Assembly (NCBI GenBank): GCA_947247005.1
Contig: OX365955.1
Location: 38,667,822-38,731,821, forward strand
Source of the DNA: Spisula solida
Lineage: Eukaryota > Mollusca > Bivalvia > Venerida > Mactridae
DNA length: 64,000 nt
Direction: 5' to 3'
The position numbers and the translations under genes are program-made. Of the stretch, positions 13,201-21,646 are shown piece after piece. Below the pieces are notes generated by a model. The model had not been told where the DNA came from, searched no databases, and was given only the letters and a program-made list of their open reading frames with translations. Position 1 is the stretch's first letter, and each line of letters begins with the position of its first letter.

Positions 13201-15767
13201 TGCACTGCAGATTTGTTAAAGTGTTCCGTCATATCAAACAGCAGAAATGCACCCCACGTTGTGCAATGTCATATCGGCATTTGGGTGAAATTTCAACGGC
13301 ATCTCAGGCCCCGATCTCCCGAAACATCTCAATCTGAGCTAAATCTCATCTCAAATATTGCTATGTGTCTTTGATTTAATTTCCTTGGGAGGCTAGACTC
13401 AAATTTGGCATCACAAAACAGAAACATTATTCCGAGTTGATTACAAGAAACTTTAATAAGCTCCAATTTCATTTCAAAATGAAACTCTGATTTTAGCAAA
13501 ATCTAAAGTTGAGTTGAGATTTCTATTTGAGGTTCTTCCGGAAAGTGGGACTGTCATTTTATTAATATAATTTATTATAAGTAAATCAGTTACTGTTGTC
13601 GTTGTCATATTAATTTAATGTAAAAAATGACTTCACAAATTTCATTTACAGGCGCTTTAATAATTCTATTAAGTGTACAGCTAGGGGAATCCTCAACATA
13701 AACAAGAAATGTTCGGCAAACTGAGTATAAATTCTTCTGCATTGAGGTAATTTGTTTTAAAATGGCATAAACATTTTAAAGGAGGTCAGGATGATGTGAC
13801 CGTCAATGAAGGTAGATATAGAAACCGACGTTCAATGAACAAGCCTGGTAATTACCAATCATTCTCCAGTCTGAAAATCCAGTTTTCAAAGCCTGAAATT
13901 CCTCTTTTTAATACAGACAAAAGGGAAAGTTCAATATTTAAAATCCTGAAATCAGACACAAGCCTGAAAAGTACCAATTCTGATATTGAAGCGGTGCTAC
14001 GTTGGTCAGAATCGACAATCATTGATCATTCGTAAAAAAATATCCTCATGTTGAGCTAGTAACCATACAATTCGGTACATATCGACAGAATAACATAAGT
14101 GCACAGTTGATTACGGGAAGCGAAAAATAATTAATTAGCAGTATGTAAGAACTTCTTGAAATGTTACATGCGAAGTGACGTAGTACGTGTCAATTCTGAG
14201 CGTGTGCCGGGTATTATTACCACACCTTCTTACAAATGCTATATTTAGGTTATTTATAATCATTTCTGTATGACAATTAGTATACTTGTGCAATTAAATA
14301 AGTATCAATTTTACATGGACCATAGATTTGTAACTTTAAGTCGAATTGTTTTTGAATAAGAGCAAAAGTCCACGTAATTTTGGATACGCTCTGTACTTTC
14401 TCGTGTGCATTTGATATATTTACAGGGTGTCAAAACACGGGGACTCACCTATAACCCCTATAACTCATTTAATTTTTAATGAATGTGAATGCAGTTCTGT
14501 GAGAGTGTATGAAAGTGATCCCCGCTCCTAAAACGGGTAATTATTTATAGGTCGTACTACAAAACAGGAAGTGACATCATCATTTTAACTATGGCACCAT
14601 TTTATGTTGTTTTTGCTGACTCATCTTGAAAATGACATCATTAGTAAAGACATTGGTGCATGATCGTTAATTTGGAGAAAACAAGGTCTTGAAATCAAAC
14701 AGGTTACGCAAGTCTTGTGAAAATTTAAGAACGCGGAGATGACTTAACTAAAGGGAAGCAGGCAACCTTCAAAAAAATCACAAAAAGAAGAAAAAATATA
14801 AATATTGTTGAGGGCAATCAACTAAAAAACTTTGAACTAAGTAAGATGTAATAAGTAAAAAAGGTGAAATACTATTATTGATAAAAATTGGAAAACCAGA
14901 AGAACAAAGCGCTGGAAAGGGTATTATGAACAGTTTTTGGTAATTTGAGCAAACGAAAAGATCATTATGAAAATGCTTTAGTTTTTAAATTTGAGCAAAC
15001 ACAGTTAACACCAATGAACGTGTGCAAAGTTACATTCAAAGTCATGTTATCTTAACGATACATAGATCTACCAAAAGTATGTTATAATGACGATTTATCA
15101 ATAAACTTGGAAATGAATCATTACAAACTTGGGAAAGTTAAAGTGCTGCCTTCCCTGTCCAATTTTCTATTATCTTTTTGCATTTAGAGAAGTTAAACCA
15201 CTGCCCCCTCGTTTTTCTCAATATGGGTACTTTCCAGAAATTGGTCACCATAGCAACGACGTAATTACATAATGTTAAAATAACAGGTTTTCCTGGATAC
15301 TGGCTCATATAACTATATACAGGGTGTTAAAAAAGTTCGTTCTCGAAACTTAAATTCATATAGTTTTATTTGAGTTATGTATCCAGTAGACAATGTTAAT
15401 TTCTTACTATAATAGCTTTATTTAATGCCAAAGAGATTTTAACAATAGTTTAACCCTCGTGATTCCATCCTGAACATTTAACAGTCTTTTTGGGTCTGAC
15501 AAATAAAACTGTTTTAACACCCTGTATACATTGAGGTATAAATTGAACGTACTTGAGCTCATAGTCTGGTAGTATTTGATCGTCTTGTATAGCTTTGATG
15601 CCGAGTGCAAGAGCTCCTACAGATGTTGAAGCGTTGGTGGGAAATATGCTGCCCGGGTGTGACGTAAACGGTACCACCCATACAATTTGTAAAGTTTCCT
15701 TACACGATATTCTGACGGTACTCACTGCTAACAAAAACAAAATAATCCTTGATATTTGTCCACACAT
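1151..15767 (-). CDS. ANF-receptor-domain receptor (natriuretic peptide receptor / receptor guanylate cyclase-like), 5' part of gene, 9 exons
   Basis: Nine minus-strand exons join in frame (1290 nt, 430 aa): 15767-15553, 12853-12744, 12144-12007, 9379-9152, 8092-7986, 6804-6700, 6270-6166, 4790-4652, 1293-1151. The protein opens with a hydrophobic signal peptide (about residues 5-20, ISRIILFLLAVSTV). A type-I periplasmic-binding fold follows, as in ANF receptors: IVWVVPF start, 'VFGPPCAE' segment, 'LPYINWISIG', 'WRRFVMITSNG', 'FAAYLHDAVYLYG' and 'GDVIINRRGDRQPTF' align with the ligand-binding domain of natriuretic peptide receptors and receptor guanylate cyclases. Such receptors bind peptides outside the cell; the cyclase forms make cGMP through an intracellular kinase-like plus cyclase part. 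The last exon ends on a good donor (GTGAGT), so the membrane segment and any catalytic domain lie off the left edge, and whether this is a cyclase or a clearance-type receptor cannot be decided. The start is ATG 15767; the frame is open a little further upstream without another ATG. Introns carry MITEs and a 95-bp tandem array. Confidence 0.85.
1351..1596 (-). repeat. Pearl-like dispersed element with internal tandem repeats (copy 1, inverted)
   Basis: Begins CACAGTGTATAAACGAGTCA and ends ...GCTTATACGCTGTG. Inside are imperfect repeats built on 'aataagtca.acagtgat..gaaatcac'. The same family in the other orientation is at 20375-20556 and 57916-58155. The ends form a short inverted repeat (CAC-GTGTATAA). 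The layout, short inverted ends around a tandem core, resembles the bivalve 'pearl' elements; that family assignment is inference. Confidence 0.6.
1597..4651. other. Receptor intron 8: no gene seen; CT-rich microsatellite at 2268-2330
   Basis: Contains a (CTCTCTCCC)n microsatellite that yields a spurious minus ORF rich in EGERE. The phrase 'atgggacatt...actggacaa' occurs at about 2600, 2813 and in shortened form at about 3021. No protein-like ORF. Confidence 0.5.
4652..4790 (-). CDS. Receptor exon 8
   Basis: Acceptor atttcag|TA and donor AAAG|GTACCA. Encodes YDEFAAYLHDAVYLYGLIVN and a segment ending DDPGARFKG. This matches the 'a..lhDAvllya.al.e....g..........n.tf.G' block that precedes the end of the binding domain. 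Confidence 0.88.
5136..6009. repeat. 95-bp tandem array, about 9 copies
   Basis: Unit about 95-96 bp with the landmarks ttattcaaaacgcgaattca (one EcoRI site per unit), 'acgaaaataaaagcaa' and 'ggtctatagctccgt'. Copies differ by small substitutions and a ct insertion (aaacacatg / aaactacatg). Lies in the receptor intron between exons 7 and 8. Its 3' edge is about 330 bp upstream of the exon-8 acceptor. Confidence 0.9.
6166..6270 (-). CDS. Receptor exon 7
   Basis: Acceptor catgctag|TT and donor GCAGGG|GTAAGT, exactly 35 codons. Encodes FALGHNSKDDGWQRDADLAY and continues to PDVPKLAG. Less conserved than its neighbours; chosen because this is the only acceptor that keeps the frame between exons 6 and 8 without a stop. 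Confidence 0.7.
6700..6804 (-). CDS. Receptor exon 6
   Basis: Acceptor tttcag|CC and donor TAT|GTAAGG, 35 codons, phase 0 on both sides. It contains LWQRNDTFDEDARIAFENVL, matching the 'W...d..D..A..Af..vl' block. A TIR element begins 28 bp before the acceptor. Confidence 0.85.
6833..7014. mobile_element. TATAGTCCAGT-end MITE, 3'-truncated copy
   Basis: Starts TATAGTCCAGTTAGGATATT and matches the complete element at 62552-62766 for about 180 bp with few changes. It lacks the right terminal repeat. Confidence 0.75.
7100..7225. repeat. Inverted repeat / fold-back element
   Basis: 'tttccatattgaatttattaa...' near 7108 is matched in reverse by 'ttaataaattcaatgtggaaag' near 7190-7212, with 'ttgaataaaataa' and 'ttcaacgag' inside. 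A fold-back MITE is the likely origin. Confidence 0.6.
7491..7730. mobile_element. CAGGGTGTTAAAAAAG-end MITE, copy 1
   Basis: Left end CAGGGTGTTAAAAAAGTTTG, right end ...CGAACTTTTTGAACACCCTG, TA on both sides. Tc1/mariner-type target (TA) and ends. A second copy at 15320-15524 shares the interior (gagttatg, cagtaga-aatgttaatt, taatgcca-agagatt). No transposase ORF. Confidence 0.85.
7986..8092 (-). CDS. Receptor exon 5
   Basis: Acceptor cttatag|TC and donor ACCAAG|GTATAT. Encodes IIIMLIPREELRNYMLIAKK and LNMTDGEYQFLFTDTK: the 'vii.c...e..r..ml.A..lgmt.geYvf...d' block of the ANF-receptor fold. Confidence 0.9.
8150..8284. mobile_element. Palindromic CACAGGTAACTG MITE, copy 1
   Basis: CACAGGTAACTGTATCA at the left and TGATACAGTTACCTGTG at the right with an AT-rich centre. 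The family recurs at 53978-54085 and 63511-63640, and as a half copy at 51148-51213. No coding capacity. Confidence 0.85.
8285..9151. other. Receptor intron 4, remainder: nothing recognised
   Basis: Unique-looking AT-rich sequence. No ORF with protein character and no clear repeat partner within the window. Confidence 0.4.
9152..9379 (-). CDS. Receptor exon 4
   Basis: Acceptor tttgcag|GC and donor AGAA|GTAAGC. Encodes GAIMVTGYISKTTWRRFVMI through to the segment ending FNSIKREGR. The pattern 'f...W.rf.ml...' followed by a variable region and then 'R..i' is that of the second lobe of ANF-receptor ectodomains. The N-glycosylation motif NVS/NAS occurs near the end. Confidence 0.85.
9990..10060. 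mobile_element. pogo-like TIR end fragment
   Basis: TA followed by CAGTAAAACTTCGTTAATAC and 'gagcatcgatattacgagcacccgg'. This is the same terminal design as the full-length element at 45137-46617. No matching opposite end was found nearby, so it is taken as a solo or decayed end. Confidence 0.55.
10828..11049. mobile_element. Mariner-type MITE, 222 bp
   Basis: CGAGGGGTGATCAATATATTCG at the left, its reverse complement CGAATATATTGATCACCCCTCG at the right (22 bp exact), and TA on both sides. The right end is followed by a partial second copy of the terminal sequence at 11056-11095 (atattgatcacccctcgta), so the right flank is locally duplicated. Confidence 0.88.
11331..11474. mobile_element. 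Palindromic CCACAGGAACTTGC element
   Basis: 25-bp exact inverted ends CCACAGGAACTTGCATTTAT.../...ATAAATGCAAGTTCCTGTGG around A- and T-rich arms. 144 bp in all; fold-back MITE in receptor intron 3. Confidence 0.8.
12007..12144 (-). CDS. Receptor exon 3
   Basis: Acceptor attcag|TT and donor TTGG|GTAAGT. Encodes VVRPVAELLAYKNLPYINW and a stretch with ETCIRLMAPLSSLG, matching the 'A..W.iP.l..g' and 'tR..p....lg' segments of the family. Confidence 0.85.
12744..12853 (-). CDS. Receptor exon 2
   Basis: Acceptor ttccag|T and donor GAGG|GTAAGT. Encodes NVTILNTDCNSKQD and a segment ending VFGPPCAE, matching the first ligand-domain disulphide region and the 'GP(G/P)C' turn of ANF receptors. The frame joins exon 1 (AA|T) and exon 3 (G|TT). 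Confidence 0.85.
13841..13990. repeat. Dispersed 'cctgaaa' repeat, copy 1
   Basis: Shares the ordered landmarks gcctg.aattac, aaagcctgaaa-tcc, tcctgaaatcag, gaaaa-taccaa-tctgatatt with 47188-47343 (same orientation). Origin unknown. Confidence 0.6.
14426..15300. mobile_element. Partial copy of CAGGGTGTC large TIR element
   Basis: Left end TACAGGGTGTCAAAACACGG, then tracks the 56303 element through ttaatgaatgtga, tgtgagagtgtat, aaaacaggaagtgac-tcatca and cttgaaaatg-catcattag. The right terminal repeat is missing; resemblance fades after about 14.8 kb, so the right boundary is approximate. Confidence 0.65.
15320..15524. mobile_element. CAGGGTGTTAAAAAAG-end MITE, copy 2
   Basis: Left end CAGGGTGTTAAAAAAGTTCG, right end ...CTGTTTTAACACCCTG, TA at both sides. 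Homologous to 7491-7730. It ends only 28 bp downstream of the receptor exon-1 boundary. Confidence 0.85.
15553..15767 (-). CDS. Receptor exon 1: signal peptide and start of ectodomain
   Basis: Starts MCGQISRIIL, a hydrophobic leader, then KETLQIVWVVPF typical of the first strand of ANF-receptor domains, and ends ...LPDYELK. The donor is AA|GTACGT (phase 2). A TA-flanked MITE ends 28 bp into the following intron. Confidence 0.85.
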
Positions 15768-18479
15768 GTTACTTGTTACATTACCAACACACAATGTATA
15801 TATTTTCGAAAACTGTCTCCGTGTTGAATTTGAAAATATTCTTGTAGAATCTATCCAGCAGCCGCGAACACGTTAACGCGGAAGCCGGTAGTAATTTAAT
15901 TAGTTTGAAGTATATAAAGATCAGTCTTTATTCGTCGATTTTCGAATATAAACTTAAATAATTATTCAGCGAGATACGGGCTGTAGTGAAAACACTATTT
16001 CTCGTTGAATAAGTTCACGTACGATTAGCCGAAATGTATTAATTCCAAAAACAAAATATGACTAAGTTGTCCCAAACGATTTTTAATAGTATGTCCGTCT
16101 ACACACTGCTTATGTAATCTATATTAACGATTCAAGTACCATAAAAACTACTTGTCTACGTTCATCATTGCACATTTTTTTCAGTACCAAATTGTCGACA
16201 GCGATGATAACGTAATAAAGTTTGAAATTATCTCCTATAAACACGGGTACCATCTTCACACATTTCATAAAATCCGGGGTTATGATGACAAAGTGTGTAT
16301 ATAGAGTTTAGCGCAGTTACGTTGCCGGGTTTTAACGAACACTTCTTTCACCATCCCTGCTGAACGTTCCCCTACCACGTGCTTACGTTGTTTATGATAA
16401 CGCGTATGAAAATATAGCGAACTAAGAATGTGAAGTTTACTTAGACTGCAACCTTTATTTCACACCAGTCCCAAGGTAGCTAGTTCAGGGCAAACTATAA
16501 TGCTTAATGAGTTTAAATACACTTTTAATTGGACAAATCAATAATCATGTTTTAAATAAATTATTATATACACAGTCATGCGAGTGCGAGGTACTCTGGT
16601 GAAAAAAAACTTTTGCTAAAGATGTAAGGTCGATTAACTATACATGTTAAATAAATTGACGCCGACACATTCATCTTTTGTTGTATTTACTTACCGCATG
16701 TTACAATGCGTCAATCTCCAAGAGTTATCGAAGTATCAAAGTATTAATCATCTAATATCCGTCCATTTGAGCAACTAGCTGTCCTGCACGTTTTTTATAA
16801 AGAGGTTTCCTAATTCATTGCTTCTTAGAAGTCATTGTTATTATCATATACAGGGTTGGGTTTTACTTCTTTAAGAAAATATGGAGTATAATTTCTTTGT
16901 AGTCGGAGATCTCCTTAAAGGAGGGATCACTATTCCTTGGGAGTCAGTTTCTTATGGCAGTGGTATGTGATGCTGCTCGAAAAACACCCGTTGGGAGGGG
17001 GGTATTTGATGGAGGGTTTTCTTTGTGTTCATTGACGAACAGTATATGGTTGCACATTTGATGAGCTCTCCAACACAGGAGGTAATAACGATATCATTAT
17101 TATTAGTACACGTGTAGTAGTAACGAATTCATCAATTCAATCACAAGAGTAAGTAAGCATGTTTATATATACATGTATATATGCTTTCCTTGTATATTGC
17201 TGCACATTTATATGAGTTCTCCTACATTAGAGGTAAAAAGTATGATTATTCTAAAATTACCGTATTTACCAATTGCCACATACATGTAATTGTATTGCTC
17301 TTAATGATTTAAAGAAAAACTGATAAACTCAAATTTAATATTTACTCGTAGATAAATCATTTACATTAAATTATCAACAATAATTTTGTTTGGCCTCATT
17401 TTATCCTACTCATTTGCATATCAGTCAAAATGAAACCTTGTAATCTAAATATATCAAACATAAATATTAAGGTTAAAGTAACTTGCATGATTCATTGTTT
17501 ACATGCTTACATAATCAGATTACGTTTGACAGTATACTCGTAAATTCACGTACACCAGAAGCTTTATGGGGACTTTGATTACCCGGGACGGACCCATGCA
17601 TCCGTCATCGCAGACACTGTCGTGGTCGTGTATCTAGAGCGAACGCCAAAGTAAGTATCATAAGGTGTTCTATTTGAAAAGAGGATCGTTTACCCCAGAT
17701 CGCACATCTGAATACACCAATGTTAAGCTTGGACATCAAGCTGACACAAAAATCACTGTTGGATCTGTTCACCAATTTTGTACTTTGAACCTTCAATTTT
17801 CAAGACCTTTGACATGGACTAGTGAGATCTAGCATGATGAAGTTGGGAAACGTCAGAACTAGTGTAAAACATTTCTGATTTCTGAATGTAACATTCCATA
17901 CACGCCATAGCTTTACTGTTGACATTAGTTCTACCTATTCCATCAGCTTCAATGGTCTACTGAGCCATGGAATTTATCTCACACGAGTTCCATTTACATA
18001 GTTGCGAAGTTTCATGAGATACATTTACATAATTTGGAGGTTTCAGGTGCAACTCATGTCTGTGGCGCACCAATGGTTCTCTTTATGTTCGCTATTAGTC
18101 AGTTCAGTAACAAGGATAAATTTCGTTGTCCTCTTGAGGTCCTCTACATTGTCATGTAGCTTCTGTTCTCTCCTGGTTATGTCACAGTATCAGAGCACAT
18201 GTTCTGTGATCACAAAGACAAGAAGCTGTTGGTACCATTTTTAAAGTGTTTTGAGCAGGAGAATTTAGCCAGATGTGCCCTGTCCTTAATTTCACCATTA
18301 TCACTTGTTCTAACCTACCAAGGTGTTTTTAAAGCATACTTTTCTTTACTTGGTTTAAAGTGCTACTTACAATTATTCGATCTGCAACACAATGCGATTC
18401 AAATGAACCCATTTTGATGAAAATTGGAACAGGTCGTGTTGACCAAACTGAAGTAGAAAAAGTATGTTTTTCACTAAGT
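15768..18479. other. Intergenic upstream of the receptor gene
   Basis: Should include the 5' UTR and promoter of the receptor gene (minus strand, above 15767). I see no convincing core promoter, CpG cluster or ORF with protein character. The remaining sequence to 18.4 kb has no partner elsewhere in the window that I could see. Confidence 0.4.
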
Positions 18480-18880
18480 TAGGGTTCCCACAAATGTTCT
18501 TAGACAAAATTCCCTGACTTTTCCTTGAGTTTTCACCTGACCATACAGCAGTTTTCCCTGACTTATTAGATCGATCGGGCATTTTTGTTAGAGCAAAATA
18601 TGGCAATACAAATGGAGAAAAGGAGACTATAGTTGCATTATACGGAAAAAAGTTTAAGGTAGCAGGTTTAGGGCTGTTGATTGACAAAGTTATTATAATT
18701 TACAATCTTACCAAGCAAGCATAGGGAGCGAGGATTTTTTTCAGTCTTTGGAATTGTCTCCATATGAAATAACACTTACCGACAGCTTTAATGAAGAATT
18801 CCCTGACTTGCTAAATTTTCAGATTTCCCTGACCTTGAAAAAATTGTTTTTCCCTGACTTTCCTGACCATGGGAACCCTG
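18480..18880. mobile_element. AGGGTTCCCAC-end TIR element with 5-bp target duplication, copy 1
   Basis: Left TAGGGTTCCCAC, right ...GGGAACCCTG, flanked by TAAGT at both sides. The interior is built from repeats of 'ttccctgacttttcc'. Partner at 22735-23195. No transposase ORF. Confidence 0.8.
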
Positions 18881-19090
18881 TAAGTAGAGTATTTTTCGGA
18901 AAGTTTCTTGTTTTCGATAAGCTATCGATATGCTAAAGCGAAGGGGTTAAACACAAACCTACAATGATTAAAAAGTTGTTTTTCAAAAATTTTATGTAAA
19001 ATATGGAAGTAAAATGATTTTCTTTGGAAGCACTTTTTAATCATTGAAGTTTTTTTTGTCAAACCCCTTTGTGCTCAAGGGGATGGAAAA

Positions 19091-19712
19091 GATTTGGAGA
19101 CTGGCCAATCATGGCATAATGATAGTACAAGGTTTGGAGATTGGCCAATCATGGCATAATAATGGGACAAGATTTGGAGACTGGCCAATCATGGCATAAT
19201 AATGGGACAAGATGTGGAGACTGGCCAATCATGGCATAATAATGGGACAAGATGTGGAGACTGGACAATCATGGCATAATGATAGGACAGGATTTGGAGA
19301 CTGGTCAATCATGGCATAAGAATGGGACAAGATTTGGAGACATAATAATGGGACAAGATTTGGAGATTGGTCAATCATGGCATAATAATGGGACAAGATG
19401 TGGAGACTGGCCAATCATGGCATAATAATGGGACAAGGTGTGGAGATTGGTCAATCATGGCATAATAATGAGACAAGATTTGGAGACTGGCCAATCATGG
19501 CATTATAATGGGACAAGATGTGGAGACTGACCAATCATGGCATAATAATGGGACAAGATGTGGAGACTGGCCAATCATGGCATAATAATGGGATAAGATG
19601 TGGAGACTGGCCAATCATGGCATAATAATGGGACAATATTTGGAGACTGGTCAATCATGGCATAATAATGGGACAAGATTCGGAGACTGGCCAACCATGG
19701 CATAATAATGAA
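19091..19712. repeat. 40-bp minisatellite, about 15.5 copies
   Basis: Unit 'gatttggagactggccaatcatggcataataatgggacaa' in two halves: gatttggagactggccaatc and atggcataataatgggacaa. Variants tttg/tgtg and ggcc/ggtc alternate; one unit near 19341 is shortened. Intergenic between the receptor gene and the 3' end of POLD1. Confidence 0.95.
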
Positions 19713-20374
19713 CAATCAATCATGTTTTATATTTTAATAATGAATTCCATTATTGGTACAATAGTACTATGAATATAAACAATCACCGACAATGACTTTA
19801 TAGAATTATATGCATCACAATAAACATTCTATTAATACATAAACTCATACATGTACTATAAACATACAAAACTGCTCAATGACACACGTTATGACTCAAC
19901 TCAAACTGACCAGTATCCTCATAGCATCTTTAAAGGTATTATGTAATTGCATGAAAAATATAGAAGATGTATGAAAAAGAGTCACCATGGAGTTAATGGT
20001 CAAGTTATTATAAACTGCCCAGTGAGACCACATTAAACTTATAATAAACGAGTTCTGGAAATTTTAATAAAGCGAACCTCTATCTATAACATTTCCTACA
20101 GCAGTTTAATATAAATGTGTATCAATTGCCAACAAATGGTGGTTTTTTGCCATATGACTGTATCTCTAAAAGTACAAAAAAGCGTCATTTATAGGAGATA
20201 AAAGTAATATTATACAAACATTGTACATGTAGCACTCTAGTGAAGTATAAGAATATACACACTTACACAGATTCAAGGAAAATCATGTGATAAACTGCCC
20301 TTCCTACTTGATATCACTTACAAAAACAATTCCGCTAAAGCAGAACCCACATGTTCACATATGAACATCAGTCT

Positions 20375-20556
20375 CACCGCGTATAAACCAAATCACTGTA
20401 CTCATTATTGTGATACTATACAATTCAACGTGTACTCATTATTGTGATTGAAACATACGGTGATTTTCCATCATTGTACTCATTATTGCAATCCTATACA
20501 ATTCAACGTGTACTCATTATTGCGATAACAGGACGTTGACTCGTTTATACACTGTG
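20375..20556 (+). repeat. Pearl-like dispersed element, copy 2
   Basis: CACCGCGTATAAACCAAATC at the start, ...TTTATACACTGTG at the end. The interior repeats 'gtactcattattg(t/c)gat...' four times. Same family as 1351-1596 and 57916-58155. Confidence 0.65.
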
Positions 20557-20970
20557 AGTCTGTAACAGTAAAAAAATGCCTAACTAGAATCATGGCAACA
20601 GTTGTTCTACTAAGGCCCGTAACTCGAATGCAACTTGATTTAGCACTGTATAAGCACAAATTCACATGAAGTTGTAGAAATGAGTCGGAAGGCAGTAAAT
20701 CCACAGGCTATTTGATTATGCTTACCAGCTACTTTTCGTTAATTTTGTCTTTGTTCTTCAAGTGAGATTTCAAACCAACCACCTACTCTTGAAGATGAAC
20801 TGGCTACCTGAAAACATTTCTAAGTCCCCGATGAACATTGCATTTTCTTGGAATATCTGGTTAACACTCAGTTCATGACGAACACAGGTTGGTATTCATC
20901 TTAAAATCCATTTATTAAATGCCATTGTAACCAGCGACAGTTGTCTGTACTCCACACACAAACACATCTA

Positions 20971-21385
20971 CAGTGCCCACCAAAAATAAGTATACTGTAA
21001 ATAAGTTTTGCAAAATTAAACTTGGTTAAATTATTCAATATCTGTTTATTAGACGGTCACAGTTATACTAGTTTCTGAAACTACAGTGACTAAATGAGTC
21101 AAAATAGAGATAGAAATAAAGATGAAGATGTTCGGAACTAAAATAACCATGTGATCAAAAAGGCTGATTTTTCCATCTTTTTGTGACACAGTTACCATTT
21201 AAGAGGGACTAAGACACTTTAGATTTTGCACTAAGGGTACCAATTAATGTATGGTCTTTCCATTTAAAAAACAAAAATATCCCTTTTCTTCAAATATATT
21301 GTTGCTTCACTGTTCTGCAAATAGTATTATTACAGGCAAGTAAGTGGGCAAATAACATCTGTATACTTATTTTTGGTGGGCAGTG
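20971..21385. mobile_element. Mariner-type MITE downstream of POLD1 stop
   Basis: CAGTGCCCACCAAAAATAAG / CTTATTTTTGGTGGGCAGTG inverted ends (one mismatch), followed by GTATAC on the inner side, TA on both flanks. 415 bp, no transposase. Its right end is 164 bp past the POLD1 stop codon. It carries TTTATT at 21045-21050, i.e. AATAAA on the POLD1 strand. Confidence 0.85.
21045..21050 (-). terminator. Candidate poly(A) signal for POLD1
   Basis: AATAAA on the minus strand, the first exact one I found after the stop at 21550. It lies inside the MITE at 20971-21385. A variant signal nearer the stop is possible. Confidence 0.3.
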
Positions 21386-21549
21386 TATAGTACTTTCACT
21401 GTATGGTATAAGTGTCTAGATCCAACACAGATTGTCCCAACCAGTACTACCATTCAACACATGCTGCCATATTTATCAGTACGGTACTACTGTTCCACAT
21501 TTATCAGTACCTGTAGTACTTTTCTGCAAGTACTACCACTCCTACAGTA

Positions 21550-21646
21550 CTACCACTCCGGGGAACCAAATCTCAACATGAGTTTATCCTGGTCCTGAAG
21601 GTCTTTCTGGACTTTCTTCCTCATGTAAAATATTGGACAATCACGA
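21550..21646 (-). CDS. POLD1: POLD1 exon 24 (CysB end, stop)
   Basis: Acceptor attacag|T. Encodes [20 protein letters not shown] and ends LRFGSPEW, stop TAG at 21552-21550. The ending matches the human ...RRFGPPGPEAW type of C-terminus. Confidence 0.97.

Larger units (their letters stand above)
12854..15319. other. Receptor intron 1: dispersed repeats, no gene
   Basis: Holds a one-ended copy (from 14426) of the large TIR element seen complete at 56303-57318, and a copy (13841-13990) of the 'agcctgaaat..tc' repeat also at 47188-47343. The plus ORF at 13796-14035 is the reading of that repeat, not a gene. Confidence 0.5.

Noticed and set aside
15768..15794. Extending receptor exon 1 nine codons upstream to 15794
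   Set aside because: The codon at 15794 is TTG; the first ATG in frame is at 15767, directly before the hydrophobic leader.
15905..15925. TATA box 'tatataaag' near the receptor start
   Set aside because: It is oriented for the plus strand, where no gene is seen, and the region is AT-rich.
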